This document shows positions 8,550-16,223 of a stretch of 35,937 nt of DNA, piece by piece (positions within the stretch are counted from its first letter, which is position 1; each line of letters opens with the position of its first letter). The translations under genes and the position numbers were made by a program. The notes under the pieces were generated by a model. The model searched no databases. It worked only from the letters and a program-made list of their open reading frames with translations, and was not told where the DNA came from. The DNA comes from Prolixibacteraceae bacterium (GTDB taxonomy: Bacteria > Bacteroidota > Bacteroidia > Bacteroidales > Prolixibacteraceae), in NCBI GenBank assembly GCA_947475715.1, contig CANJNY010000038.1, forward strand, positions 1 to 35,937, in the 5' to 3' direction.

Positions 8550-8743
8550 TCCCGCATTTCCCATACACCTTAAAAGTACCCGATCGACTCCCACAGACCT
8601 AATACAATCATTTTACGTCTCTCGAAATTTTTTATCGGACAAATGCCGGTCTGAGCTGCCTGAGGGGTAACAAAATATTTTTTTAATTTTCATTCGCCGT
8701 TTTAGGTTTTTTTATTTGCTATTTAAAAAAATTATTGGTTCAC

Positions 8744-8751
8744 TACCTTTG
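8744..8751 (+). promoter_or_regulatory. Bacteroidota-type -7 box
   Basis: TACCTTTG matches TAnnTTTG. A TTTG lies at 8715-8718, but the spacing of 25 is longer than the usual 19-21, so the -33 element is doubtful. It stands in front of the chaperone relic. Confidence 0.4.
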
Positions 8752-8788
8752 CAGAGGAAGTTTTATAACTATTTCGGGATTGGAGATA

Positions 8789-8884
8789 ATCGGAGTATTT
8801 AATACCCAAAAAGTTCAAGGACAGGGGAATTTATTCATAACACCTGGTCGAGTGGTTTTTGAAGAAACAAAGAAAAGTAAATAA
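8789..8884 (+). pseudogene. Relic of a second PapD-like chaperone gene
   Basis: In one frame the DNA reads GQGNLFITPGRVVFEE and stops at TAA 8882-8884. This matches the start of the mature chaperone encoded at 3399 (AQGDLLVTPRRVVFEG) at about nine of fourteen positions. Neither a start codon nor the rest of the Ig-like domain remains. It suggests that a second copy of the chaperone-usher cluster once lay here and was deleted. Confidence 0.5.
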
Positions 8885-9034
8885 AATCGGGAGTGAAATT
8901 AAATACCCGGATCTGGCTGCAACACCCCCTCTTGTAGCTCCGCCATCGAAAGCTGTTTTTAAGTGTGCCGTTGACAAAGTCACCAACTCAACAGGACACC
9001 AAGGTTAACGTTGCGAAATGGAATTTAACCAACA

Positions 9035-9071
9035 AAGAAAGCCCGCTGAATTCAGATCGGTGGGCTTTCTT
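9035..9071 (-). terminator. Strong hairpin terminator, probably bidirectional
   Basis: AAGAAAGCCC (9035-9044) pairs perfectly with GGGCTTTCTT (9062-9071). It lies 46 bases beyond the stop of the minus-strand regulator gene, and its arms supply A/T runs on both strands. Confidence 0.8.
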
Positions 9072-9116
9072 ATTTAGAATATCTATTATATTCAAGCCAG
9101 TAAGCAGGTCTATAAT

Positions 9117-10478
9117 CTATCCCCTGACCAAATTGTATTTCTCTATTTTAGCATTTAAAGTCGGTCGGGTAATATCCAGAATATGTGATGCTTCAAGCTT
9201 ATTCCATTTTACCTCGTCCAGAATACGTTTTATATGGTACTTCTCAAGCTCTGCAATCGATCGGAATCTTGGAATCTCCGGCCTAACCTCTTCACCCTGA
9301 TTCTGCCTTGGATTCAGCGTTATGTTTTCAATCTCCAGCACATCATTCTTAGACATGACAATCGCCTGAAGGATCGTATTCTCGAGTTCACGAACATTGC
9401 CATGCCAGTTATGAGCTTTTAAGACGTCAATCACTCCGTCACCTATCTTAACCACATTACGGTTAAAACGTTTATTTAGTTTATGGAGAAAATGGATAAC
9501 CAGATCACGGATATCATCCTTACGTTCGCGCAGCGGTGGTAAATCAATTGTAAACACTTTTAAACGGTAATAGAGATCTTCCCTGAATTTCCCCTCCTTG
9601 ATCAATACTTCGAGATTCTTATTAGATGCTGCGATAATACGTGCTTTCATTGGAATCACATCCTCGCCCCCAACACGTTCGAATTCAAGCTCCTGAATAA
9701 CTCTTAAAAGTTTTACCTGAGTATTCAGTGAGATCTCCGAAATCTCATCTAAAAAGATTGAACCTTCACCGGCCAATTCAAATTTACCTTTTTTATCCCT
9801 GATTGATCCGGTAAATGAACCCTTTACATGTCCAAAAAGCTCACTCTCCAATAAGGTCTCAGTCAACGCACTACAATTTACGATCACGAAAGGTTGTCTC
9901 GCTGTAACACCTGAGTAATGAATCAATCTGGCAATAAGTTCCTTTCCTGTGCCGGTTTCACCCTGGATCAATACATTCACTTTGTTAAGCGAAATACGAC
10001 CAATATTTTTGAAGATCTCCTTCATCTGGGGAGTTTTTCCAACCAGAATATTACTCTCGAGCATACTTTCGCTCGAAGCATCTTCAAATTTAACTTCATT
10101 GAGTCCGCTACTTAGCTTAACCGAATTAAGGGCAAGATGCACAACATTTTTAAGCTGAACAGGATCAATTGGTTTCTCCAGATAATCGAAGGCACCCAGC
10201 TGGATAGATTTAATCGTTAATACAACATCGCCATAGCCCGTAAGCAAGATAACAGGGATACCGATATTGAGTTTTCTAATTTCAGATAAAACTTCAAGTC
10301 CGTCAATCCCGGGCATTTGAAAATCGGTAATTACAAGATTAGGGTGTTCAGAGCGAACGATCGCCAATCCCGTTTCACCATTCTCAGCCTGAAGTGTTTT
10401 ATATCCCAACCTGTCAAGAATCTCCCTAATTACTTTAAGACTAATCTTATCGTCATCAATGATCAGAATTTTCTCCAT
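9117..10478 (-). CDS. NtrC-family sigma-54-dependent response regulator
   Basis: 453 residues with the full three-domain layout. The receiver domain (1-115) has acidic pocket D9/D10, phosphorylation site D52, T80 and K102. The AAA+ domain (about 145-380) has Walker A GETGTGKE (173-180), Walker B GSIFLDE (239-245), arginine-finger region FREDLYYRL (299-307) and NVRELEN (361-367). The C-terminal Fis-like helix-turn-helix (about 408-453) would bind enhancer DNA. It should activate sigma-54 promoters after phosphorylation. The loop that contacts sigma-54, normally GAFTGA, reads GSFTGS at 220-225. No histidine kinase is adjacent, so the partner and target are unknown; no good -24/-12 promoter was found nearby. 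It ends in TAG, followed by a terminator. Confidence 0.93.
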   Translation of the reverse strand: MEKILIIDDDKISLKVIREILDRLGYKTLQAENGETGLAIVRSEHPNLVITDFQMPGIDGLEVLSEIRKLNIGIPVILLTGYGDVVLTIKSIQLGAFDYLEKPIDPVQLKNVVHLALNSVKLSSGLNEVKFEDASSESMLESNILVGKTPQMKEIFKNIGRISLNKVNVLIQGETGTGKELIARLIHYSGVTARQPFVIVNCSALTETLLESELFGHVKGSFTGSIRDKKGKFELAGEGSIFLDEISEISLNTQVKLLRVIQELEFERVGGEDVIPMKARIIAASNKNLEVLIKEGKFREDLYYRLKVFTIDLPPLRERKDDIRDLVIHFLHKLNKRFNRNVVKIGDGVIDVLKAHNWHGNVRELENTILQAIVMSKNDVLEIENITLNPRQNQGEEVRPEIPRFRSIAELEKYHIKRILDEVKWNKLEASHILDITRPTLNAKIEKYNLVRG

Positions 10479-10859
10479 GAAATGAATCTATTTTAGAAAG
10501 GTAATTTTATATGGTCCAGGATCCAATATCGGTAACAGATAAAAGCCCGGTATTTATGAAATTATAACAAAAATATATTAAATTTTTGAGAAAATATAAT
10601 TATTTTACTTCAAGCAAGTAAAAATTTATATTAATTATACGTTTTAAGTTATAATCAATATAAATAAGCAATCTTACACAGGAATATTGCGAAAAAGGGA
10701 CAAGAGGCGGCTTCACTTCTATTTTCAAATCCAAATTAATATCTATTTTTACGGTTAAGAAACATAAACCCAACTTTTTTCAGTATAACGCATTTACAGA
10801 AATATCGTTTTTAACGACTATTTACAGCTCTTCATTGTTTTATTAATTAAAATTTTAAT
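10479..10859. other. AT-rich divergent intergenic region
   Basis: 381 bases between the regulator (minus) and the DUF5020 gene (plus) must hold both promoters. It is strongly AT-rich. A GCAAT/ATTGC inverted repeat lies at about 10670-10690. I saw no TAnnTTTG match of good quality, no sigma-54 -24/-12 element and no purine riboswitch core. Confidence 0.4.
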
Positions 10860-11573
10860 ATGAAAAAACTGCTTATTCTTTTTTCGTTTTTGATTGCCGG
10901 ATCGGCATTAACAGCACAAAATGTGCAGTTGCATTATGACATGGGTAAAACGCGTAAGTATCTTACTTCTACCGTTGAATCATTTAAAACGGATAAATAT
11001 GGAAGTACATTTTATTTTATTGATATCGATTACGGCAAAGCGGGCGACACCGGTGTAGAAGGGCCTCAATTAGCTTATTTTGAAATAGCCCGGGGGATTA
11101 AGTTTTGGAACAGCCCTTTCGAATTACATGTTGAGTACAATGGCGGTTTTGGACAAAATAAGGTTGGAAACGGATATTCCGGTTATCCTATAAATGATGC
11201 CTGGCTCTTTGGGGGAAATTACACCTGGAATACCAAGGATTATTCAAAGATTTTCACCTTACAGGGAATGTACAAAAACATCAGGGGTAAAAATGATATG
11301 TCATTCCAGCTTACAGGGGTATGGAATTTGCAGTTCTTTAAAAACAAGGTAACTCTGAGTGGTTTTGCCGATTTCTGGAGGGAAGACAATAACTTTTTTC
11401 TTAATGCTCCCATGGGAACTACAACCAACTATGTGTTCCTGAGTGAGCCTCAATTTTGGTTTAATGTGAACAAACAATTCTCTATTGGTGGCGAGATTGA
11501 GATGAGCTCAAATTTTGCGCTTAACCATGGGTTTATGGCTAATCCAACGGTTGCAGTTAAATGGAATTTATAA
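10860..11573 (+). CDS. DUF5020 family outer-membrane beta-barrel protein
   Basis: 237 residues starting with a signal peptide (MKKLLILFSFLIAGSALTAQ). The rest alternates aromatic and polar residues in about ten to twelve strands, ending in VAVKWNL with a hydrophobic last strand, as expected for a small outer-membrane barrel. DUF5020 proteins resemble the Tsx nucleoside channel in size and layout. The gene is 17 bases upstream of an NCS2 purine permease, so it is probably the outer-membrane port for nucleobases or nucleosides; this role is inferred from context. Confidence 0.75.
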   Translation: MKKLLILFSFLIAGSALTAQNVQLHYDMGKTRKYLTSTVESFKTDKYGSTFYFIDIDYGKAGDTGVEGPQLAYFEIARGIKFWNSPFELHVEYNGGFGQNKVGNGYSGYPINDAWLFGGNYTWNTKDYSKIFTLQGMYKNIRGKNDMSFQLTGVWNLQFFKNKVTLSGFADFWREDNNFFLNAPMGTTTNYVFLSEPQFWFNVNKQFSIGGEIEMSSNFALNHGFMANPTVAVKWNL

Positions 11574-11590
11574 CCCAATAATAACTACGT

Positions 11591-12961
11591 ATGCTCGAAA
11601 AACTATTTAAACTAACAGCAAACAAGACTTCAGTAAAGACTGAGGTTATTGCGGGAGTCACCACGTTTATGACGATGGCGTACATCCTGTTTCTGAATCC
11701 CAATATCCTCTCCTCTACAGGGATGGATAAAAGTGCAGTGTTTTTTGCAACAGCTATTGCCGCCGGTTTTGTAACCATTGCGATGGGACTGGTTGCTAAT
11801 TTTCCTATTGCCCTGGCCCCGGGAATGGGGTTAAATGCACTTTTTGCAACCGTAGCACTGGCCGGAGTGGGAATGCCCTGGAGAGTTGCCTTAGGCGCTG
11901 TGTTTATCTCAGGTATTATCTTCATTATTCTTACGGTTACCAAAATCCGGCAAATTCTTGTAATTGCAGTTCCCAATTCGCTTAAGCGGGCAATTACGGT
12001 GGGTATCGGACTATTTATTACAATTATCGGAGTAAAAATCTCTGATATCATGTCTGTATCAACCTCGTTAATTCCGCCAACAGTTGAAGCAGTTACCAAA
12101 GGGGGCGGAAGGGCTACCCTTCAGTTTTTCGAATGGAATATCGGAATGGGAAGTTTTCACAATCCAAGCATGGTACTCTGTCTGATTGGTATCGCTATTA
12201 CCGCTTTGATGATGGCTCGTAAGATCAAAGGTTCCCTGTTAATCGGGATCGTTATAACAACCCTCATTGGTATTCCGATGGGGGTGACACACGTTCCTGC
12301 AAATTTCGTCTTTTTCTCCCTGCCCGACTTAAGTCATCTGGCTGTTGGCGAATTAGACATCATGGGAGCGTTGAATATGGGGATCTGGACCGTTGTGTTT
12401 ACGTTTACTTTTGTTGAACTCTTTGACACTTTTGGAACACTTGTCGGAACAGCCAACAAAGCAGGGCTGATCGATAAAGATGGTAATTCTCCCCTTATCG
12501 GAAAGGCGATGCTTGTGGATGCCGTCGGTGTCTCTTTTGGTGCCTTGATGGGAACTTCAACGATCACCGCTTATGTTGAAAGTGCAGCGGGAATCAGCGA
12601 AGGTGGCCGTACAGGTCTAACCGCTGTTACTACCGGTTTACTCTTCCTACTTGCCCTATTAATCTCTCCTATTGCCGGGATGATTCCTGATGCAGCAACA
12701 GCTCCTGCACTGATTATCGTTGGGCTTTTAATGGCTTCTTCAGTTTTGGATATCGACTTCAACGATTTCACTGAAGGATTTCCCGCATTTATCACCTTTG
12801 TACTGATGCCGTTTACTTACAGTATTGCCAATGGTATTGCAGGCGGTATCGTTTTCTACACCCTTTTAAAAGTTGGTACAGGTAAAGCAAAACAGGTACA
12901 TTGGATGATGTATCTCCTCTTCGTAATCGTAGTAACACGCTTTATCTTTTTAAGCGAATAG
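11591..12961 (+). CDS. NCS2 family purine (hypoxanthine/guanine or adenine) permease, AzgA/PbuG type
   Basis: 456 residues with about 12-14 membrane segments. Hallmarks of the AzgA-like branch are visible: the TM1 region TFMTMAYILFLNPNIL, the ANFPIALAPGMGLNALF segment in TM3 and GTSTITAYVESAAGISEGG near TM10, whose Glu and Thr line the nucleobase site. It should bring purine bases across the inner membrane with protons. It forms a two-gene unit with the DUF5020 gene just upstream and ends in TAG before a strong terminator. The exact base carried cannot be told. Confidence 0.9.
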   Translation: MLEKLFKLTANKTSVKTEVIAGVTTFMTMAYILFLNPNILSSTGMDKSAVFFATAIAAGFVTIAMGLVANFPIALAPGMGLNALFATVALAGVGMPWRVALGAVFISGIIFIILTVTKIRQILVIAVPNSLKRAITVGIGLFITIIGVKISDIMSVSTSLIPPTVEAVTKGGGRATLQFFEWNIGMGSFHNPSMVLCLIGIAITALMMARKIKGSLLIGIVITTLIGIPMGVTHVPANFVFFSLPDLSHLAVGELDIMGALNMGIWTVVFTFTFVELFDTFGTLVGTANKAGLIDKDGNSPLIGKAMLVDAVGVSFGALMGTSTITAYVESAAGISEGGRTGLTAVTTGLLFLLALLISPIAGMIPDAATAPALIIVGLLMASSVLDIDFNDFTEGFPAFITFVLMPFTYSIANGIAGGIVFYTLLKVGTGKAKQVHWMMYLLFVIVVTRFIFLSE

Positions 12962-12977
12962 TTTACCATAAAATATT

Positions 12978-13009
12978 AAAAGCGCTCCATTTAACGATGG
13001 GGCGCTTTT
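12978..13009 (+). terminator. Rho-independent terminator of the NCS2 unit
   Basis: AAAAGCGC (12978-12985) pairs with GCGCTTTT (13002-13009); TCCAT/ATGGG extends the stem with one G-T pair; loop of six. ATTTT follows. Confidence 0.9.
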
Positions 13010-13025
13010 ATTTTGGAAAAAATGC

Positions 13026-13033
13026 TACTTTTG
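13026..13033 (+). promoter_or_regulatory. -7 box of the tRNA gene
   Basis: TACTTTTG matches TAnnTTTG and lies 12 bases before the mature tRNA start. A good -33 TTTG at the usual spacing is not seen. Confidence 0.6.
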
Positions 13034-13045
13034 CACAATATTGAA

Positions 13046-13120
13046 GGGTTGTTAGCTCAGTTGGTTTAGAGCACTACCTCGACAAGGTAGGGGTCACTGG
13101 TTCGAGCCCAGTACGACCCA
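13046..13120 (+). tRNA. tRNA-Val (anticodon GAC)
   Basis: A full cloverleaf: acceptor GGGTTGT with ACGACCC, D arm GCTC/GAGC, anticodon stem CTACC/GGTAG, a five-base variable loop, T arm ACTGG TTCGAGC CCAGT and discriminator A. CCA is not encoded. The seven-base anticodon loop is TCGACAA, giving anticodon GAC at 13081-13083. Position 33 is C instead of the near-universal U. Reading the loop one base off to give a serine anticodon would break the anticodon stem and a serine tRNA would need a long variable arm, so Val is preferred. Confidence 0.88.
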
Positions 13121-13121
13121 C
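13096..13121 (+). repeat. tRNA 3' end, left copy of attachment-like duplication
   Basis: The last 26 bases of the tRNA region recur at 15499-15524 with 24 of 26 matches. This is the standard footprint of an element integrating into a tRNA 3' end. Confidence 0.6.
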
Positions 13122-13137
13122 TTCATTTTTTAATAAG

Positions 13138-13268
13138 ATGTATACCACATACGTTTTATACTTCTCCAAATTCAATAAAATTTACATTGGATTCTCTTCA
13201 GATATAACTATCGTTTGATGGCTCATAACATTCCCTGGCTTATCCGTTCGGAATTATTAAAGTATTAG
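13138..13268 (+). pseudogene. GIY-YIG endonuclease-like gene, frameshifted and truncated
   Basis: ATG 13138 opens a frame reading MYTTYVLYFSKFNKIYIGFS, the N-terminus of small GIY-YIG (UvrC N-terminal/YhbQ-like) proteins with both the Y-V-L and Y-I-G motifs. It stops at TGA 13216. Shifting frame at about 13212 continues with RLMAHN, which matches the family's RLxxHN helix, then ends at TAG 13266. The second half of the protein is missing. Confidence 0.65.
13140..13158 (+). repeat. 19-bp direct repeat, left copy
   Basis: GTATACCACATACGTTTTA is identical to 16491-16509. In this copy it is codons 1-7 of the GIY-YIG relic. Confidence 0.75.
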
Positions 13269-13460
13269 ATTTCAAGGCCTTTCCCAAATTTGGCCGATTA
13301 ACCTGTCTCTTATTTTGCATTTTTCTGGTACGGATATCTTCGGTTAACCCATGATCTTTTTTTGCGGATCAGGCTGGATATCCGGTTAATATTGGGACCG
13401 TATGTTTTCAGTAGGTGGAAGTCATCAATCTCTTCCTTAGTCAGTACCGGAATAGCATTT

Positions 13461-13578
13461 ACCTCTCTAAATCTCCCCAAAGAGGAGACTTCAGGTTGGA
13501 ATATTAAAGAAGTCCAGGAGGTTACAACCATCCGCTTCTTCCATCCCCCTCCTTTGGAGAGGTTAGGGGAGGTCTCTT
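13461..13578. repeat. Inverted pair of DUF559-type palindromic repeats
   Basis: A minus-oriented copy at about 13461-13492 (AAATCTCCCCAAAGAGGAGA) and a plus-oriented copy at about 13541-13578 (CTCCTTTGGAGAGGTTAGGG followed by GAGGTC) flank about 50 bases. They belong to the same family as 7941-8020, but no DUF559 gene is present here. Confidence 0.6.
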
Positions 13579-13619
13579 AAAGAAGGAAATAAATACTACA
13601 ACAAATTAATTTTTATTAC

Positions 13620-13763
13620 TTACTTGCTTCTCTCTTTATCAAAAATCTTTTCGGAAAATTTGCTTTTTATTGTGTAGGCAAAAGGCAAGTGAGGTTCCTG
13701 TACCGGAATGGCGTGATTGAGTGGGATGAAATGGAGCTTATTTCCGGCTTCGCGTTTGGGATT
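13620..13763 (-). pseudogene. Unrecognised C-terminal coding remnant
   Basis: A 47-codon open stretch after a stop, ending at TAA 13620-13622, with protein-like composition (contains HFIPLNHAIPVQEPHLPF and ends in KIFDKERSK). There is no start codon. I cannot assign a family; it may simply be chance. Confidence 0.25.
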
Positions 13764-14086
13764 TTAGGTTTGGGAAAGCCGGGGCAAGCGAAATGGAATC
13801 AGGTTACAAATCGCAAAATGGAGGAAAGGAATTACTCTTGTCGTGGGTAACCAAGGCTGGTGGCAGACAATGAGCAAATTAAAAAGGAAGCTGGTGGAGC
13901 GAAGTGAAGCCCTGAAATGAAATAAGGGGAAGTGGAAGCCATTGGCCAATGGTTGGGGAGTAGAACCCACATAAATCTTAATTATCTATGGTTTTGTATT
14001 AGGAACCTGGAACGAGAATGTAGCACATAAAGACAAAAGTCATTTGAATATTTGTTGCACAATTCAAAAAGACGTTCGATAAATTG

Positions 14087-14094
14087 TATATTTG
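14087..14094 (+). promoter_or_regulatory. -7 box upstream of the ATPase pseudogene
   Basis: TATATTTG matches TAnnTTTG and lies 43 bases before the ATG at 14138. No -33 element at the standard distance. Confidence 0.4.
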
Positions 14095-14137
14095 TACATA
14101 AAAGAGGTCCGAATAAATGTATTAAAGCCAATTTGCT

Positions 14138-15439
14138 ATGGAAAGAATTGCAATGAAGTAGCTGGTATCCTGGAAAAATAAGCACGGAAGAAAACCCCTG
14201 ATTATACGTGGAGCCCGGCAGGTTGGCAAGACCTGGCTGATGAAAGAGTTCGGCAAAAATGAATATAGCCAGACGGTGTATGTAAATTTTTAGAGTTCGA
14301 AGCTCCTGAAAACGTTGTTTGTCGATAATTTCGATATAAACCGCATTATAACCGCATTACAAATTGAAACGGGAATACAGGTTAATCCGGAAAATTCACT
14401 AATTATTTTTGATGAAATACAGGAGGCTGAAGGGGCGATAACTTCATTGAAATACTTTTGCGAGAATGCCCCACAATATCATATTATTGCAGCAGGCTCC
14501 CTGCTTGGGGTGGCCATACACAAACACACATCATTCCCTGTCGGAAAAGTTGAATTTCTTAATCTTTATCCGCTAACTTATGCCGAATTTCTGTTGGCAC
14601 TGGATCAACAACCCTTGCTTACTCTTTTGAAAAGCAAAGATTGGACACTCATTAAAGGCTTCAAGGAAAAATACATCCAAATCTTACGTCAGTATTACTA
14701 CATCGGAGGTATGCCGGAAGTTGTACTTTCATATCGGATACAAAACGATTTTAAGGAGGTCCGTGTCATTCAGAAACGAATACTTACAGCATACGAACAT
14801 GATTTTTCGAAACATGCTCCAAGTGAAATCGTTCCTCGCGTCAGAATGCTTTGGAATTCGATTCCATCGCAACTGGCGAAAGAGAATAAAAAATTCATTT
14901 ATGGAGCAGTTAAGCCTGGCTCTCGGGCAAAAGAGTATGAGTTGGCATTAGGGTGGCTTGTCGATTGTGGTTTGGTTCATAAAGTTTGCAGGGTATCAAA
15001 ACCCGGAATTCCGTTGAAAGCCTATGAGGACTATAATGCTTTTAAGCTATTTATCGCTGATGTTGGCTTGATGGGCACTATGGGAGATATTGACGTCAGG
15101 ACTTTGCTTGAAGGAAATAGGATATTTGAAGAATTTAAAGGTGCCTTGACCGAACAATACGTTTTGCAACAATTAACCACGATACCCGATTTGGCGATTT
15201 AGTATTGGTCGGCAGAGCGATCAATCGCTGAAATCGATTTTTTGATACAGTACTCTGGCGAAGTAATTCCAATCGAAGTTAAAGCGGAGGAAAATTTGCA
15301 GGCCAAAAGTCTGAAAACATTTTGTCAAAAATATTCACCCAAAACGGCGATCAGAACTTCCATGTCAGATTTCAGAAAAGAGGATTGGTTAACAAATCTG
15401 CCGCTGTACGCTATTAGCGAATTAACGATCAGTGCATGA
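14138..15439 (+). pseudogene. AAA_14/DUF4143 ATPase gene with three in-frame TAG stops
   Basis: A single frame from ATG 14138 to TGA 15437 encodes a near-complete DUF4143 protein but is broken by TAG at 14159, 14291 and 15200; there is no frameshift. Parts in order: RKPLIIRGARQVGKTWL (Walker A), LIIFDEIQEAEG (Walker B), AAGSLLGVAIH, PVGKVEFLNLYPLTYAEF, the winged-helix and DUF4143 region, and a C-terminal nuclease-like AEIDFLIQYSGEVIPIEVKA. By comparison with family consensus, the stops fall where Gln, Glu and Tyr are usual, so each is a single base change. Intact members are about 380-430 residues and often occur in many copies in Bacteroidota. A second copy is at 35416. The gene is not functional unless ambers are suppressed, which the TAG-terminated genes at 9117 and 12961 argue against. 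Confidence 0.8.
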
Positions 15440-15498
15440 TAGGGTGAGTTCTACTTGAAATTAGCAATTAATATAATGATATACAACTGATTAAAACA

Positions 15499-15524
15499 AC
15501 TGGTTCGAGCCCGGTACGACACAC
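15499..15524 (+). repeat. Right copy of the tRNA 3' end (att-like)
   Basis: ACTGGTTCGAGCCCGGTACG and the next six bases match 13096-13121 at 24 of 26 positions. It is followed, 24 bases later, by a strong terminator, as would be expected if this was the original 3' end of the tRNA transcript before insertion. Confidence 0.6.
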
Positions 15525-15547
15525 AAAACGGGATTTAAATTCGATTC

Positions 15548-15583
15548 AAAAGTACAGCAAATCTGCGATTTACTGTACTTTTT
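15548..15583 (+). terminator. Hairpin terminator
   Basis: AAAAGTACAG (15548-15557) pairs with CTGTACTTTT (15573-15582); AAAT/ATTT pair inside, loop CTGCG. A T-rich run follows. Probably the displaced terminator of the tRNA unit; it could also end the minus-strand toxin gene. Confidence 0.8.
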
Positions 15584-15606
15584 GTTTTTAACATTTCAGC
15601 CAAAGC

Positions 15607-15912
15607 CTATTTCAGCATTAATATTATGGATCCAATATTTATCGGCAAGAAAATGGTATCGGTCATCTTAAACAACTCCTCCTTTGAAAGATTCTTGCAG
15701 TCAAAATACACATCCTCCGAGAAACGGTCTATCCCCTTAACAAGCCGAAGATTTGTACCGCCAATAAAAACAATCTTTTCAACATAGGTTGTAGTAGAAA
15801 GAAAATCAAGAATAAGTAGCTGAAGATGTTCTTTCAACATAGGCTTTTGAAATGAAGCAATATCCCTTAATTCGGCAGGAAAATATTTTTTTATAAGTTC
15901 CGGTTGTATCAT
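15607..15912 (-). pseudogene. AbiEii-type nucleotidyltransferase toxin, truncated
   Basis: 101 codons carry the N-terminal part of the AbiEii/AbiGii toxin family, which normally has about 200-300 residues. IGGTNLRLVKGIDRFSEDVYFD (50-71) is the nucleotidyltransferase core, where the usual second catalytic Asp of EDxDF is Tyr (Y69). From about residue 84 the sequence no longer fits the family and soon ends, so the C-terminal half is deleted. The start ATG overlaps the antitoxin stop by four bases (ATGA), the normal arrangement for the pair. The intact family acts as a type IV toxin that modifies tRNA or nucleotide-dependent targets. Confidence 0.7.
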
Positions 15913-16223
15913 AAACCGTATGTATTAAACAACAGTTGTACCCTGTTTTCAAGGGCTTTATTTTCGAATTTCACTAAATATTCTTCCAATAGTTTACGGT
16001 TGAGGTCATCCTGCAAAAAATCTTCATCCAGGCGCAAATCTTCCAACTCTTGCCCTGTATTGTAAAATGGATAGAGAATATCCTTGTTGTAGACGGATTA
16101 AGAGTCCCTTGATAGTCCAACGGACAAAATTGTTCCGATCGAAGTCAGGCTTCCATGCATAACCTGGTGGATTTTGAAGCATCCCAGGTCGAATATTCTG
16201 TTTTTAAACTCTAAGTAATTCAT
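15909..16223 (-). pseudogene. AbiEi-like antitoxin, frameshifted with internal deletion
   Basis: ATG 16223 starts MNYLEFKNRIFDLGCFKIHQ; a frameshift then leads into YAWKPDFDRNNFVRWTIKGL plus LIRLQQGY in another frame, and a second shift leads to YNKDILYPFYNTGQELEDLR and a tail ending NTYGL at TGA 15909. The first part is the winged-helix N-terminus typical of antitoxins paired with AbiEii in Bacteroidota; the middle (about 100 residues) is missing. No single frame is long enough to be found as a gene, yet the order and overlap with the toxin are kept. Confidence 0.65.

Larger units (their letters stand above)
8550..9034. other. Gene-poor stretch with a chaperone relic
   Basis: Apart from the promoter-like box at 8744 and the chaperone relic at 8789-8884, nothing convincing is coded here. 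An open stretch at about 8889-9007 in another frame reads YPDLAATPPLVAPPSKAV but I do not recognise it and it has no start or ribosome site. Confidence 0.5.
13269..14086. other. Stretch of gene debris without an intact gene
   Basis: A minus-strand frame ending at TAA 13310-13312 reads DDFHLLKTYGPNINRISSLI and then a basic tail; its upstream part runs through repeat DNA, so only about 13310-13465 may be real coding remnant. I do not recognise it. A second minus-strand remnant is listed at 13620. The rest shows no coding pattern. Confidence 0.35.

Noticed and set aside
8739-8756. Sigma-54 promoter (TGG ... TTTGCA)
   Set aside because: The GG and GC elements are 12 bases apart instead of 10; the segment fits a TAnnTTTG box better.
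10600-10859. Purine riboswitch in front of the DUF5020/NCS2 unit
   Set aside because: A TATAATC-like string occurs, but the conserved loop and junction sequences (GTTTCTACC- and CCGTAAA-like) are absent at any workable spacing.
13046-13120. tRNA-Ser(CGA) reading of the tRNA gene
   Set aside because: It needs a shifted, mispaired anticodon stem, and the five-base variable loop is too short for a serine tRNA.
14138-15439. Amber (TAG) recoding in the ATPase gene
   Set aside because: The three TAG sites stand for different residues in the family (Gln, Glu, Tyr), and the intact regulator gene (stop at 9117) and the NCS2 gene (stop at 12959) end in TAG at the expected protein ends.
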